DNA from: Salegentibacter sp.
GTDB lineage: Bacteria > Bacteroidota > Bacteroidia > Flavobacteriales > Flavobacteriaceae
DNA: 64,000 bases
Direction of reading: 5' to 3'
NCBI GenBank assembly: GCA_017795085.1
Contig: CP051246.1
Coordinates: forward strand, 2,048,514 to 2,112,513
Shown: positions 29,480 to 38,669 of the stretch, piece by piece
Numbering within the stretch: position 1 is the first letter of the stretch
Layout of the letters: each line of letters starts with the position of its first letter
Notes under the pieces: generated by a model
Databases searched by the model: none
Told to the model about the DNA's origin: nothing
What the model saw: only the letters and a program-made list of their open reading frames with translations
Position numbers and translations under genes: made by a program

Positions 29480-30895
29480 ATGAAAAAAACTATTTACTTA
29501 TTCGCTGCAATTTCATTATTCTTACTGGGAAGCTGTAGTTCTGATGATGACGCGGCACCGGAAGATTTTGTGGTCGCTTTTGAAAATCCTTCCCTCAGCT
29601 TTTCTGCAGAAGAGCACAGCAAAGACGTCAAGCTCGTATTTTCTACCACAGCACCACAGGATGGAACGATAACAATAAACTTTACCGCTACCAATGCTAC
29701 TTATGGGGAGAATGAAGATTTTGTGACCACTCCCAATGCCCTGAACGATAAAATTACAGTTGATTTTTCTACAGGCGATGAAGAAACAAGTTTTAACTTC
29801 TCGAAACTAAAAGATGCTATTGAAGGAAATGAAAAATCCATCACATTCAGCATCCAATCCATAAGTATAGAGAATGGATTTACCAGCGGAAACACTACTA
29901 TACAGGTAGCTTTTGAAGAAACTGCCGCCCTTGGGGGAAGCATGCAACCTCAAGTAGGCGGGCCTAATGAACCAAACCAGGTATATATAGACCTGAGCTC
30001 ACATACCGAAACAGTTATACAAAGGGATACTTGGGATCTTGGGTTTTATAGCGGTAATGAATTTAGGGTGATTTTAAATGGCTCTCTTTATATGGCGGCA
30101 ACTGAATTAGACCAAACAAATATTGATGCCGTTACAGAAGAAGATGTCACTGATCTTCAGGCTAAGGTTGCTGTTGGTACTTTTAACCCTGCAAATATTG
30201 AGTACATAGATGCTCCTGATGGAGACCTTGAAGGAACAGCCATTAGTGAAATCTCAGCAGAAGATTCAGAAAATAAAGTATATCTGGTAAATCTTGGATA
30301 TGAAATTGGGACCGATACCCCGGAGGCAGGAAGAGAAGATGTTAGTGGTCAGCCTCGCGGATGGATGAAAATAAAAGTGCTAAGGAGTGAAGACACTTAT
30401 ACGTTACAGTATGCCCCACTGGAATCAGATTCTCACACAGAGGTGACCATTACAAAAAATGAAACTTACAACTTTCAGTATTTCAGCCTCAAAAATGAAG
30501 AAGAAGTAGTGGCTCAACCCGAACAAAAGGAATGGGATTTTCTGTTTACGGTGTTCACAAATGAAATTCCAGGTAATGGTTCTTATGGATATGCCGATTT
30601 TATTGTAACCAATAAATTTGATAATGTACAGGCTTATCAGGTAGAAACAAGTACAAAAGCCTACGCAGATTTTGCTGCAGATGATATAGATGAAACTTTA
30701 TTTAGTGTTGATCAACGTGCTATTGGAAGCAACTGGAGAAACGGAGGTGGTCCCACTTCTTTACCCTCGCTTAAAGAAAATGTTTATTTTATTTTAAAAG
30801 ATACAGAGGCTAATATTTATAAAATACGATTTACAGCCTTTGTTGATGAAAGTGGTGTGCGTGGCAATCCCGCATTAGAATACACTTTGCTTTAG
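29480..30895 (+). CDS. hmuY: HmuY-family haem-binding lipoprotein
   Basis: A 471-residue lipoprotein (lipobox LLGSC, residue ~19). Residues ~25-150 form an extra Calx-beta-like N-terminal domain. The HmuY domain follows: QVYIDLSSHTETVIQRDTWD, LGFYSGNEFRVILNGS, and the repeated pattern near the end (KEWDFLFTVFTNEIPGNGSY, ADFIVTNKF). HmuY takes haem from host or environmental proteins and passes it to the receptor. It is longer than the Porphyromonas protein because of the N-terminal domain. The haem-ligand residues cannot be fixed without a structure-based alignment. Confidence 0.87.
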   Translation: MKKTIYLFAAISLFLLGSCSSDDDAAPEDFVVAFENPSLSFSAEEHSKDVKLVFSTTAPQDGTITINFTATNATYGENEDFVTTPNALNDKITVDFSTGDEETSFNFSKLKDAIEGNEKSITFSIQSISIENGFTSGNTTIQVAFEETAALGGSMQPQVGGPNEPNQVYIDLSSHTETVIQRDTWDLGFYSGNEFRVILNGSLYMAATELDQTNIDAVTEEDVTDLQAKVAVGTFNPANIEYIDAPDGDLEGTAISEISAEDSENKVYLVNLGYEIGTDTPEAGREDVSGQPRGWMKIKVLRSEDTYTLQYAPLESDSHTEVTITKNETYNFQYFSLKNEEEVVAQPEQKEWDFLFTVFTNEIPGNGSYGYADFIVTNKFDNVQAYQVETSTKAYADFAADDIDETLFSVDQRAIGSNWRNGGGPTSLPSLKENVYFILKDTEANIYKIRFTAFVDESGVRGNPALEYTLL

Positions 30896-30923
30896 TAAAC
30901 AGCATATAATAACTTACAGTCAT

Positions 30924-30964
30924 GAGAGGCCGTCTATAAATCACTTATTAGATGGTCTCTTTTA
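30924..30964 (+). terminator. Terminator after hmuY
   Basis: Imperfect stem GAGAGGCCGTCT / AGATGGTCTCT with a 14-base loop and a TTTT run, 29 bp after the hmuY stop. Confidence 0.6.
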
Positions 30965-30980
30965 TAGCCAAAAAACTAAA

Positions 30981-31066
30981 ATCAACAACCTCGGGCAAGC
31001 ACACAAGGTATGTACCGAAAAGACTTGTCTCAATCGAGATAAGTCTCGGGGTATTAACCCCACGAA
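30981..31066. repeat. R2 intergenic repeat, copy c
   Basis: ATCAACAACCTCGGGCAAGC, ACAAGGTATGTACCG, ACTTGTCTCAATCGAGATAAG (one-base change in each palindrome arm), CTCGGGGTATTAACCCCACG. Closely related to copy b. Confidence 0.72.
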
Positions 31067-31224
31067 ATAAAAATCATAAAATCTGTACCTTAATCCATAA
31101 CAGACCAGACTGCCATAAATGGGGTTAAACTTCGAAATACCGGGAAAAATTATAACTTCAAATTCATCTCCATAATCCTATTTATTCAAAATAATTAAAG
31201 TCATCTTATCCTTCTAGACCTATC

Positions 31225-31251
31225 TCACACGAATAAAATCAGATTAAACAT
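31225..31251 (-). CDS. Micro-ORF MFNLILFV, copy C, without downstream gene
   Basis: Minus strand ATG TTT AAT CTG ATT TTA TTC then GTG TGA. Same peptide as copies A and B, with a third Leu codon (CTG). The overlapping GTG would give a frame that stops at once (GTG AGA TAG), so no coupled gene is left. The 35-bp block is 31226-31260. Confidence 0.4.
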   Translation of the reverse strand: MFNLILFV

Positions 31252-31358
31252 TTGATTATCTTTACGGTAAAAAGCTTTTTCATTTATTTGAATGAACTAG
31301 TATAGCTTAATAAATCCCTCGACTGATTGTCCCTTATTAGTAATAATGGACATTTCTA

Positions 31359-31444
31359 CGTCATGCTGAACTCGTTTCAGCATCTAATGAGATTGTAAGT
31401 CAGTAATATACAAAATTAGCCCCTGAATCAAGTTCAGGGTGACG
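31359..31444. repeat. R1 repeat, copy d
   Basis: CGTCATGCTGAACTCGTTTC on the left and CCTGAATCAAGTTCAGGGTG on the right, bounded by CGTCA and TGACG. It lies in the long gap before the SusC gene. Confidence 0.65.
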
Positions 31445-31872
31445 ATACGATTATGACTCTTTACGGACATTCAATTCCCTCGATAAGGGTTTAAAAACAT
31501 ATACCATAAAGACTTTATTTAATTGTAAACTAAAAAACAAATAAAAATTAACAGAGAAAATTATGAAAAGGTTTTCGTAAAGAAAAACATTATAATTTCG
31601 TTTTGATAAACTTTATATAAGGTTATATATTCAAGCTTTTCCTAATCTATTTTTAACCTAAGAGTAATCTAAAAGAAATCTTAATCTTATCAGGTTTATA
31701 TTACTTCGCAGTCATAAAAAAATATCATAAACAAGCTTCTCCCCTTTCAAAAAAGCTTGCGATAATTTATTAAAAGTGAATTAACATGAATTAAAATTTT
31801 TCAAAGAAAAACCGCAGTCGCTACCAACAACTACGGTTAAAATTAAGCATTGTGTAACCAATTACTTAAAGA
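31445..31872. other. Upstream region of the SusC-SusD operon
   Basis: AT-rich, no gene seen. It should hold the operon promoter and a long 5' leader. A short inverted pair AACCGCAGT / ACTACGGTT lies near 31811-31840, 30-60 bp before the SusC start. No extracytoplasmic sigma or hybrid two-component gene adjoins, so the regulator is elsewhere. Confidence 0.4.
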
Positions 31873-34800
31873 ATGTATTTTAAAATTAAACAAAAAAGAC
31901 CGAATAATATAATTATAGGCCTTTCGGTTTTACTTATTTCACAAATAGGCCATACAACCACAACAGCTGTTTCCAAAATAGATGCCGAAGCAGTAAACGA
32001 GAAAACAATACAACAAAGCATTAAGGGTACCGTAGTAGATGAACAAGGAGTTCCTTTACCGGGAGCAAGTGTTCGTATAAAGGATACTAACCAGGGTGTA
32101 ACAACAAATTTTGACGGTGAATTCTCTATCAAAGCGCAAACTGGAGATCTTCTACAGGTGTCTTTTGTAGGTTTCCAAACCTATGAAATAACCATTGCTG
32201 AAGAAACAAACCTGAATATCCGGTTAGAACCCGACAATGCAGCTCTTGATGAGATAGTAATTGTTGGGTATGGTACTCAAAAAAAATCTGATGTAACAGG
32301 TGCTGTTAGCTCTGTAGAAAGTAAAGATTTTAATAAAGGAATAACCAATAACCCCGGAAACCTTCTTCAAGGTAAAGTTTCAGGACTTAATGTTACTAAT
32401 AGCAGCGGTGAGCCAGGTTCTGGCCAGGATATTGTTATTCGTGGGGTAGGTACACTTCGCTCAGGAACCTCGCCCTTATACGTTATTGATGGTTTCGTTC
32501 TTGATAATTCTTCTAATGGTGTACCTAATAATCCGCTTAATTTTATCAACACCCAGGATATAGAATCAATTAATGTATTAAAAGATGCCTCTGCTACCGC
32601 AATTTATGGTTCAAGAGCTGCTAACGGAGTAGTTGTAATTACCACAAAACAGGGTGAAAAGGGAAGATCACAAATGAACTTTTCTGCAACCACTGCACTC
32701 TCGAATATAGCTAATAAACTAGATGTTTTTTCTACTGATGAGTTTAGAAATGTTGTTCAGGAAATAGGGGGAAGTTTAAGCGATAATGGTGCCAATACCA
32801 ACTGGCAGGACGAACTAACAAGGACAGCGGTTTCTAATAATATTAACTTCTCTATGAGTGGAGGGAATAACAATACCACTTATTTTGCTTCACTGGGTGC
32901 CCAGGATCAGGAAGGTATATTAAACAATAGTGATTTAAAACGCTATTCTGCCCGAGTAAATGTAACACAAAAAGGCTTAAACAATCGTTTAAAGGTTGAT
33001 CTTAACTTAACGGCTAGCAGGACTGAAAACGAAAGACCCGACATCAATACCATGGTAAACAGTATGCTTCAATTAAACCCAACAACACCTGCTTATACCA
33101 ATGGAGCGCCAACAAATTTTGGTTCGGGAATAAACCCCTTAATAATTGAAGAAATCTATGGTGATTATACCCATAATAACCGAATGATTGCCAATATTTC
33201 CCCTTCGTATGAAATTATTGATGGTTTAACCTATAAATTAAATCTTGGACTTGATTATTCCAAAACAGACAGGGATGAACAATTTATCCCCTATTCTGCT
33301 GATCCCGATTACGCTTTGGGTTCTATTAACTCGGTATTTACCTCTAACAGAAATACCCTGGTGGAAAATACGCTGAATTATGATGTGGATTTTGGACATC
33401 ACAGTTTAGCGCTTTTAGCCGGACACTCATACCAGGAATTTTTTATGAACGCCCAGGAATTCTACTTTTCTGATTTCCCTGATAACGGTATTGAACCCAG
33501 GTATCAACTTGGTGAAGCTAGGGGTGAAGACAACACACAGCATTCCAACGCTACAGTAAATGAATTGCAATCGTACTTTGGAAGGTTAAATTATTCTTAT
33601 AAAGACAAATACTTGCTTACCGCAACGCTACGATCAGACGGCTCTACAAAATTTGGGAAAAATAACAAATATGCTTATTTCCCTTCTTTTGCTGTAGGAT
33701 GGAATATTTTTAAAGAAAATTTCATGGAAAATACAGGCTTTAACAATCTAAAGGTAAGAGCCAGCTGGGGAAGATCAGGAAATCAGGAAATTCCATCGAA
33801 GCAAACCAAAGCCAGCTATGGTGAAAGTTTTGAAGATAATGATATTTATCCGCTTAATGAAAATATAAGCAACCGGGGAGATTATCCTTATGGTTTGGTT
33901 TTCGCTCGTACTGCCAATCCCGATTTGAAATGGGAAGAAACCACACAATTCAATATTGGTCTTGATTTTGGTTTATTAAACAATAAACTCACAGGAACAT
34001 TTGACTATTTCAACAAGGAAACCAGCGATGTACTATTGTATTTTTCAACACAGGATCCGATAGATGAGGTTGGTTTTCGGTGGCATAATATTCCCGGGAT
34101 GAAGATTTTGAATAGCGGCCTGGAATTAGCACTGGATTTTCAAAGTAATAGTAACCGTGATTTCACATATAATATTGGAGGTAATATCTCATACATTGAA
34201 AATGAAATATCTGATTCCCCCTTTACCATTGTCACCACAGGTACTGCCCAGGGAGCAGGACAAACCGGGGCCACTATTAACGGGTATATGAATAACCAGC
34301 CTATTGGGAATTTCTTTATAAGGGAATTCAACGGGATTAATGCTGAAGGATTCAATGAATTTACCGATATAAATAATGATGGGCAAATAAATGATAGTGA
34401 CCGTATCTCTTCGGGTAGTGCTGTTCCTGACCTTGTCTATGCATTTTACACGAATTTCAGCTATAAAAACTTTGACCTTGGTTTAAACTTCAATGGAGTA
34501 AGTGGTAATAAAATTTATAACCATACCCGAATGAGTTTGTTTAATATGACACAAATCTCAAATTCCTTAAACACGACACCTCAGGCCATTGAATATCCAA
34601 ACGAAGATCCCAGTAATTCCAATACGGTTTCTACACGATATTTGGAAGATGGAAGTTTCTTACGGCTCAATAATGCCACTCTGGCCTATAATTTAAACCC
34701 GAATTCTATTGGGATGGAAGATTGGCTAAACAATGTGCGATTATCATTCACAGGTCAGAATCTATTTGTAATTACAGATTATTCAGGATTTGATCCGGAA

Positions 34801-34902
34801 TTAAATACCGGAATTTCAGGTGACTCCCAATCATATGGTATAGATTATTTTACCTATCCCAAACCCCGCACTTTTATGTTCGGGTTAAACGTATCATTCT
34901 AA
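31873..34902 (+). CDS. SusC/RagA-family TonB-linked outer-membrane protein
   Basis: A 1009-residue SusC-type transporter. After a signal region (~1-35), a carboxypeptidase-like domain (SIKGTVVDEQGVPLPGASVR ... TTNFDGEFSI) occupies ~50-125. The SusC hallmark LDEIVIVGYGTQKKSDVTGA follows, then the plug (DIVIRGVGTLRSGTSPLYVI, IESINVLKDASATAIYGSRA, ANGVVVITTK) and the barrel ending FGLNVSF. It forms a complex with the SusD lipoprotein 18 bp downstream to import a substrate too large for porins. The phosphatases downstream suggest a phosphorylated substrate rather than a glycan. Confidence 0.95.
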   Translation: MYFKIKQKRPNNIIIGLSVLLISQIGHTTTTAVSKIDAEAVNEKTIQQSIKGTVVDEQGVPLPGASVRIKDTNQGVTTNFDGEFSIKAQTGDLLQVSFVGFQTYEITIAEETNLNIRLEPDNAALDEIVIVGYGTQKKSDVTGAVSSVESKDFNKGITNNPGNLLQGKVSGLNVTNSSGEPGSGQDIVIRGVGTLRSGTSPLYVIDGFVLDNSSNGVPNNPLNFINTQDIESINVLKDASATAIYGSRAANGVVVITTKQGEKGRSQMNFSATTALSNIANKLDVFSTDEFRNVVQEIGGSLSDNGANTNWQDELTRTAVSNNINFSMSGGNNNTTYFASLGAQDQEGILNNSDLKRYSARVNVTQKGLNNRLKVDLNLTASRTENERPDINTMVNSMLQLNPTTPAYTNGAPTNFGSGINPLIIEEIYGDYTHNNRMIANISPSYEIIDGLTYKLNLGLDYSKTDRDEQFIPYSADPDYALGSINSVFTSNRNTLVENTLNYDVDFGHHSLALLAGHSYQEFFMNAQEFYFSDFPDNGIEPRYQLGEARGEDNTQHSNATVNELQSYFGRLNYSYKDKYLLTATLRSDGSTKFGKNNKYAYFPSFAVGWNIFKENFMENTGFNNLKVRASWGRSGNQEIPSKQTKASYGESFEDNDIYPLNENISNRGDYPYGLVFARTANPDLKWEETTQFNIGLDFGLLNNKLTGTFDYFNKETSDVLLYFSTQDPIDEVGFRWHNIPGMKILNSGLELALDFQSNSNRDFTYNIGGNISYIENEISDSPFTIVTTGTAQGAGQTGATINGYMNNQPIGNFFIREFNGINAEGFNEFTDINNDGQINDSDRISSGSAVPDLVYAFYTNFSYKNFDLGLNFNGVSGNKIYNHTRMSLFNMTQISNSLNTTPQAIEYPNEDPSNSNTVSTRYLEDGSFLRLNNATLAYNLNPNSIGMEDWLNNVRLSFTGQNLFVITDYSGFDPELNTGISGDSQSYGIDYFTYPKPRTFMFGLNVSF

Positions 34903-34920
34903 ATTTTTAAAGTGTTAAAA

Positions 34921-36717
34921 ATGAAACAAAAATTTCTAACTATACTAGTAGGGGTTAGTACACTCTTTTTATATAACTGTACTGATCTGGAAGAGGAAAT
35001 ATTAGATGAATCTTTAACAGGTACTGAAGGCACGGCCGAGCCGATTTCAGGAACCCTGGCGGCTGCCTACGGAATATTACCACAAACCTTCAGGCATACT
35101 CGATATTTTGGTCTACAGGAGATCCCTTCAGATGAAGCTATTTTACCTCCAAGAACCGGTCTGGGCGGCACACAATGGGCAGATAATGATACTTACACTA
35201 CTGCACACCGCCATCAAATGTCTTCAAATAATAGTTTAGTAACCGGCTCCTGGAGCTATTTAACTACTGCATTATTTAGGACGGTTGCCGCTCTTGAAAC
35301 CCTGGAACCATTGGCAAATCAGGGTAATGCAGAAGCAGAACAAGCCATCGCAGAAATGAAGGCTTTAAGAGCTTATGAAAATATGTTGTTTTTAGATAGT
35401 TGGGGACTGGCCTTTAAAAAAGACCAGACTTCAGGAACTTCTGAAATTCTGCGGGGGGAAGATGCATTGGCCTATATTGAAAATGAATTTCTTTCAGTAG
35501 TAGATGTTATCAATACCAATAACGGGCCGGGCAGGATGAGTCAGGCTACTGTAAAGGGCATGCTTGCCAGATTATATCTAAATGCTGCAGTTTATCGGGA
35601 TCCTTATGGAACTCCTAATTTCACAAATGAAGATATGGAGAAAGTAATCACTTATACCAATGATATAATTAATTCAGGAAATTATTTATTGTCTGCAGAA
35701 TATTTTGACCTTTTTAATGATGAAAATCATTCCAACCCAGAAATTATTTTTGCGTTAGACCAAAGAGGTGTACTTAATAATGACCATAACCGTTGGGCAT
35801 ATTGGTCTATGTCTGGCTCTTTATTTCCACGCCCGGGTGAAGAGTATTTAAGTATGGATGGTACCGATGGCCCTGCTGTTACGCCTGATTTCTATCAAAC
35901 CTGGATAGATGCTTATGGTAATGCAGATCCGGCTGAGGCCGATGCCAGGTTCTTCCAAAAGAATGCTGAAGTACCGGAAGAACTGGAGGATATAGAAGGA
36001 CTTACCCCCTATAAAAATGATACCTTAGGCTTAAAAAGTGATAAAGAACATTATTTTCTTGCCGGCGCTGATTTTGAAATCGACCGGGGTATTATTCGCG
36101 GAACCATGTGGGCGCCCCGAAAAGAGAATTTCAGATCAGGTAATTTCTTAACCGGTACTGATGGTAAATATAAAATTTATCCTTTAGCCGAGGCCAGGGA
36201 AAATGGTTCTGATATTGAAGATATATGGTATTATGTAGATCATACTTTGGATATTAGTATCCAAAATGCTAATAGTTATGCCGGGGGATATCGGTTTGCC
36301 AAGTGGCAATTTAGTAAGACTTCTCCTAACGGAAATAATTATAGTGACGTAGATCTTATTTTACTGCGCCTGGCAGATATTTACTTAATGAGGGCAGAAG
36401 CACAACTTCGTTTAGGAAATACCGAGGCCGCCCTCACAGATATTAATACCGTTAGAACCTCAAGAAACGCACGTCCGGAACAAACTCCTGAAGCCTTATC
36501 AGCTATCGATCTTGAAGGCCTGTTCCGGGAGCGTGGTTTTGAATTTTACTGGGAAATGTCGCGACGTACAGATCAAATTCGTTTTGGTAAGTATGAAGAT
36601 TCCTGGACCTCAAAAACAGATAGTGATGTAAACCACAGGTTATTTCCTATTCCCCAGGAAGCCATTGATGGAGCATCAAATATAGAAGGCTATTTAGAAC
36701 AAAACGCCGGATACTAA
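34921..36717 (+). CDS. SusD/RagB-family substrate-binding lipoprotein
   Basis: A 598-residue surface lipoprotein with lipobox LYNC (Cys18-type position). The N-terminal TPR-like SusD part includes ALRAYENMLFLDSWG and VKGMLARLYLNAAVYRDPYG. The C-terminal part shows the usual LRLADIYLMRAEAQLRLGN, LTDINTVRTSRNA, LFRERGFEFYWEMSRRTDQI and RLFPIPQEAID. I use ATG 34921, not the GTG at 34912. It caps the SusC pore. A strong terminator at 36740 closes the two-gene unit, so the phosphatase gene below has its own start region. Confidence 0.93.
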   Translation: MKQKFLTILVGVSTLFLYNCTDLEEEILDESLTGTEGTAEPISGTLAAAYGILPQTFRHTRYFGLQEIPSDEAILPPRTGLGGTQWADNDTYTTAHRHQMSSNNSLVTGSWSYLTTALFRTVAALETLEPLANQGNAEAEQAIAEMKALRAYENMLFLDSWGLAFKKDQTSGTSEILRGEDALAYIENEFLSVVDVINTNNGPGRMSQATVKGMLARLYLNAAVYRDPYGTPNFTNEDMEKVITYTNDIINSGNYLLSAEYFDLFNDENHSNPEIIFALDQRGVLNNDHNRWAYWSMSGSLFPRPGEEYLSMDGTDGPAVTPDFYQTWIDAYGNADPAEADARFFQKNAEVPEELEDIEGLTPYKNDTLGLKSDKEHYFLAGADFEIDRGIIRGTMWAPRKENFRSGNFLTGTDGKYKIYPLAEARENGSDIEDIWYYVDHTLDISIQNANSYAGGYRFAKWQFSKTSPNGNNYSDVDLILLRLADIYLMRAEAQLRLGNTEAALTDINTVRTSRNARPEQTPEALSAIDLEGLFRERGFEFYWEMSRRTDQIRFGKYEDSWTSKTDSDVNHRLFPIPQEAIDGASNIEGYLEQNAGY

Positions 36718-36739
36718 TTTAAAAATCATCTAATAATCA

Positions 36740-36772
36740 AGCGGTAGAATCTAACTTTCTACCGCTTTTTTT
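36740..36772 (+). terminator. Terminator after SusD gene
   Basis: Perfect 10-bp stem AGCGGTAGAA / TTCTACCGCT, 7-base loop, followed by six T. A short R2 fragment starts right behind it. Confidence 0.85.
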
Positions 36773-36810
36773 AATCAACAAACTCGGGGTGTTAAACCCA
36801 CTGGGGAATA
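36772..36810. repeat. R2 fragment, copy d
   Basis: TTAATCAACAAACTCGGGG joined directly to TGTTAAACCCACTGGGGAA. The central palindrome is missing, so this is an internally deleted R2. Confidence 0.55.
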
Positions 36811-36873
36811 ATATCCAGCTTTTTTCTACTAAGAATTTTTCTAAGCTGTAAAAAAGCTAATATCGATAATCAA

Positions 36874-36900
36874 ATGTTTAATTTAATTCTATTCGTATGA
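36874..36900 (+). CDS. Micro-ORF MFNLILFV, copy B (putative leader peptide)
   Basis: ATG TTT AAT TTA ATT CTA TTC then GTA TGA. Its TGA overlaps the ATG of the phosphatase fusion gene (ATGA). It differs from copy A at codons 4 (TTA/CTA), 6 (CTA/TTA) and 8 (GTA/GTG), all silent. The 35-bp conserved block is 36865-36899. Confidence 0.6.
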   Translation: MFNLILFV

Positions 36901-38669
36901 AAAATATAAAACCCTTTAGCCTGGCATTCTTTGTAAGTCTTATAAGCTTATGCCTTGCTGCGCAATCTCCTTATCAATTTCATTCGCATAATGATTATAA
37001 ACAGGATTTTCCTTTTTGGAAAGCTTATATTCACCAGGCCGCTTCCATTGAAATTGATATTCTCTTAAAAAATGGGAAATTATATGTTGCGCACCAGGAA
37101 GATGAAATTCAGGAAGAAAAGACTTTGGAGAAATTATACCTGAAACCTTTATCTGAATTGGCCCAAGAAAGTAAGTTGAGAAAGCTTCAGCTTTTAATTG
37201 ATGTAAAAACAGAAGCAAAACCTAGCCTGGACAGGCTGTTAGAAATTTTAAGAGATTACCCGGAATTAACAAACAGCAATAAACTTTCTGTAGTCATTTC
37301 CGGGAACCGACCGGCAATAGAAGAATATCAAAAATACCCTGAGTTTATAAAATTTGATCATCAGAACTTAAATAATCTGGAACAGGTTGATTTAAGTAAA
37401 ATTGCGCTTATAAGTCTCAATTTTAAAGATTATTCAGTATGGAATGGACTGGGAAGAATTACCACCGGGGAGCTAAAAAAAATAGAAAAACTTATCAAAA
37501 AGGCCGAAATGGTCGATAAACCAATTCGTTTTTGGGGTAGCCCAGATACAAAAACCACCTGGAGCAGGTTTGCCACGATGGGGGTTGATTTTATCAATAC
37601 CGATTATCCCGCTCAAGCTTCATATTATTTAAATAACCTGGAGAAAAATACCATAATCACTCCAACATCAATCCCGGTCTATCAACCTGAATTTCCTGGT
37701 GATTTTACCGAAAAACCAAAAAATATTATCCTGATGATTGGTGATGGAAACGGACTAAACCAAATTTCTTCAGGAATGATAGCCAACAAAGGCGAACTTA
37801 CACTTACCCAGTTAAAAGATCTCGGACTTATAAAGACTTCTTCTTTTGATGATTTGGTGACCGATTCAGCAGCAGGAGGAACAGCTATAGCAACTGGTAA
37901 AAAAACCAATAACCGGGCGATAGGAACCGGACCAAATGGTGAAATCCTAAAAAACCTTCCTGAAATTCTTGCCGGAAACGGGTTTCTAAAGGGCATTATT
38001 ACTGATGATAATATTACAGGAGCTACTCCATCTTCATTTTATGCTCATGTAAAGGAGCGTGATAATAGCCATGCCATATTAAAAGATTTAAGAGAGAGTA
38101 AAATAGATTTCTTTATCTCAAATGGCCCAGACGATTTTCCTGTAATTCAGGATGAATTTGTGCAAAAAAGAATTTCAGACTTTAATGATTTTGAAGAAAG
38201 CACGGCGATTTACCTTTCGGAAACCAGTGGAAAATCCACCTCCAAACATGAATTTTATTTTTACGAGTATGTAGAAAAAGCGCTTTTAAATTTAGAAGCT
38301 CAGGACAAACCTTATTTTTTAATGATTGAAGGAGCTAAAATTGATAGTAATGGCCACACCAATAATGCTAAAGGAATTGTTCAAAAAGTTTTAGATTTTG
38401 ACCGGACCGTGGCCGAAGCTTTAAAAGTTGCAGATCAAAATAAGAATACCCTGGTAGTAATTACTGCCGATCATGACACTTCCGGATTTGGAATTATGCA
38501 GGGGGACCTTAAAAAAGGAAAAATTGAAGGCGGATTTCTAACAAAAGATCATACCGCTACCATGGTTCCGATTTTCGCTTACGGCCCAAAATCTCAAAAC
38601 TTTACCGGGGTGTATGAAAATCACTTGATTTTCAATAAAATATTGGAAGCTTTGGAATTAAAGCAATAA
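36897..38669 (+). CDS. GDPD/PI-PLC-like phosphodiesterase fused to alkaline phosphatase
   Basis: A 590-residue exported protein (signal peptide to AAQ, ~residue 23). Residues ~25-255 form an AIM6-like phosphodiesterase barrel: HSHNDY (H29, H31), IEIDI (E52, D54) and VAHQ (H66) are the expected catalytic/metal residues. Residues ~275-590 are a PhoA-family alkaline phosphatase: ILMIGDGNGLNQISSG, TDSAAGGTAIATGKKTNNRA (Ser nucleophile), DDNITGATPSSF, IDSNGHTNNAKG and ITADHDTSG. The fusion could cut a phosphodiester and then free Pi from the product. Its start overlaps the MFNLILFV micro-ORF stop. Confidence 0.9.
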   Translation: MKNIKPFSLAFFVSLISLCLAAQSPYQFHSHNDYKQDFPFWKAYIHQAASIEIDILLKNGKLYVAHQEDEIQEEKTLEKLYLKPLSELAQESKLRKLQLLIDVKTEAKPSLDRLLEILRDYPELTNSNKLSVVISGNRPAIEEYQKYPEFIKFDHQNLNNLEQVDLSKIALISLNFKDYSVWNGLGRITTGELKKIEKLIKKAEMVDKPIRFWGSPDTKTTWSRFATMGVDFINTDYPAQASYYLNNLEKNTIITPTSIPVYQPEFPGDFTEKPKNIILMIGDGNGLNQISSGMIANKGELTLTQLKDLGLIKTSSFDDLVTDSAAGGTAIATGKKTNNRAIGTGPNGEILKNLPEILAGNGFLKGIITDDNITGATPSSFYAHVKERDNSHAILKDLRESKIDFFISNGPDDFPVIQDEFVQKRISDFNDFEESTAIYLSETSGKSTSKHEFYFYEYVEKALLNLEAQDKPYFLMIEGAKIDSNGHTNNAKGIVQKVLDFDRTVAEALKVADQNKNTLVVITADHDTSGFGIMQGDLKKGKIEGGFLTKDHTATMVPIFAYGPKSQNFTGVYENHLIFNKILEALELKQ

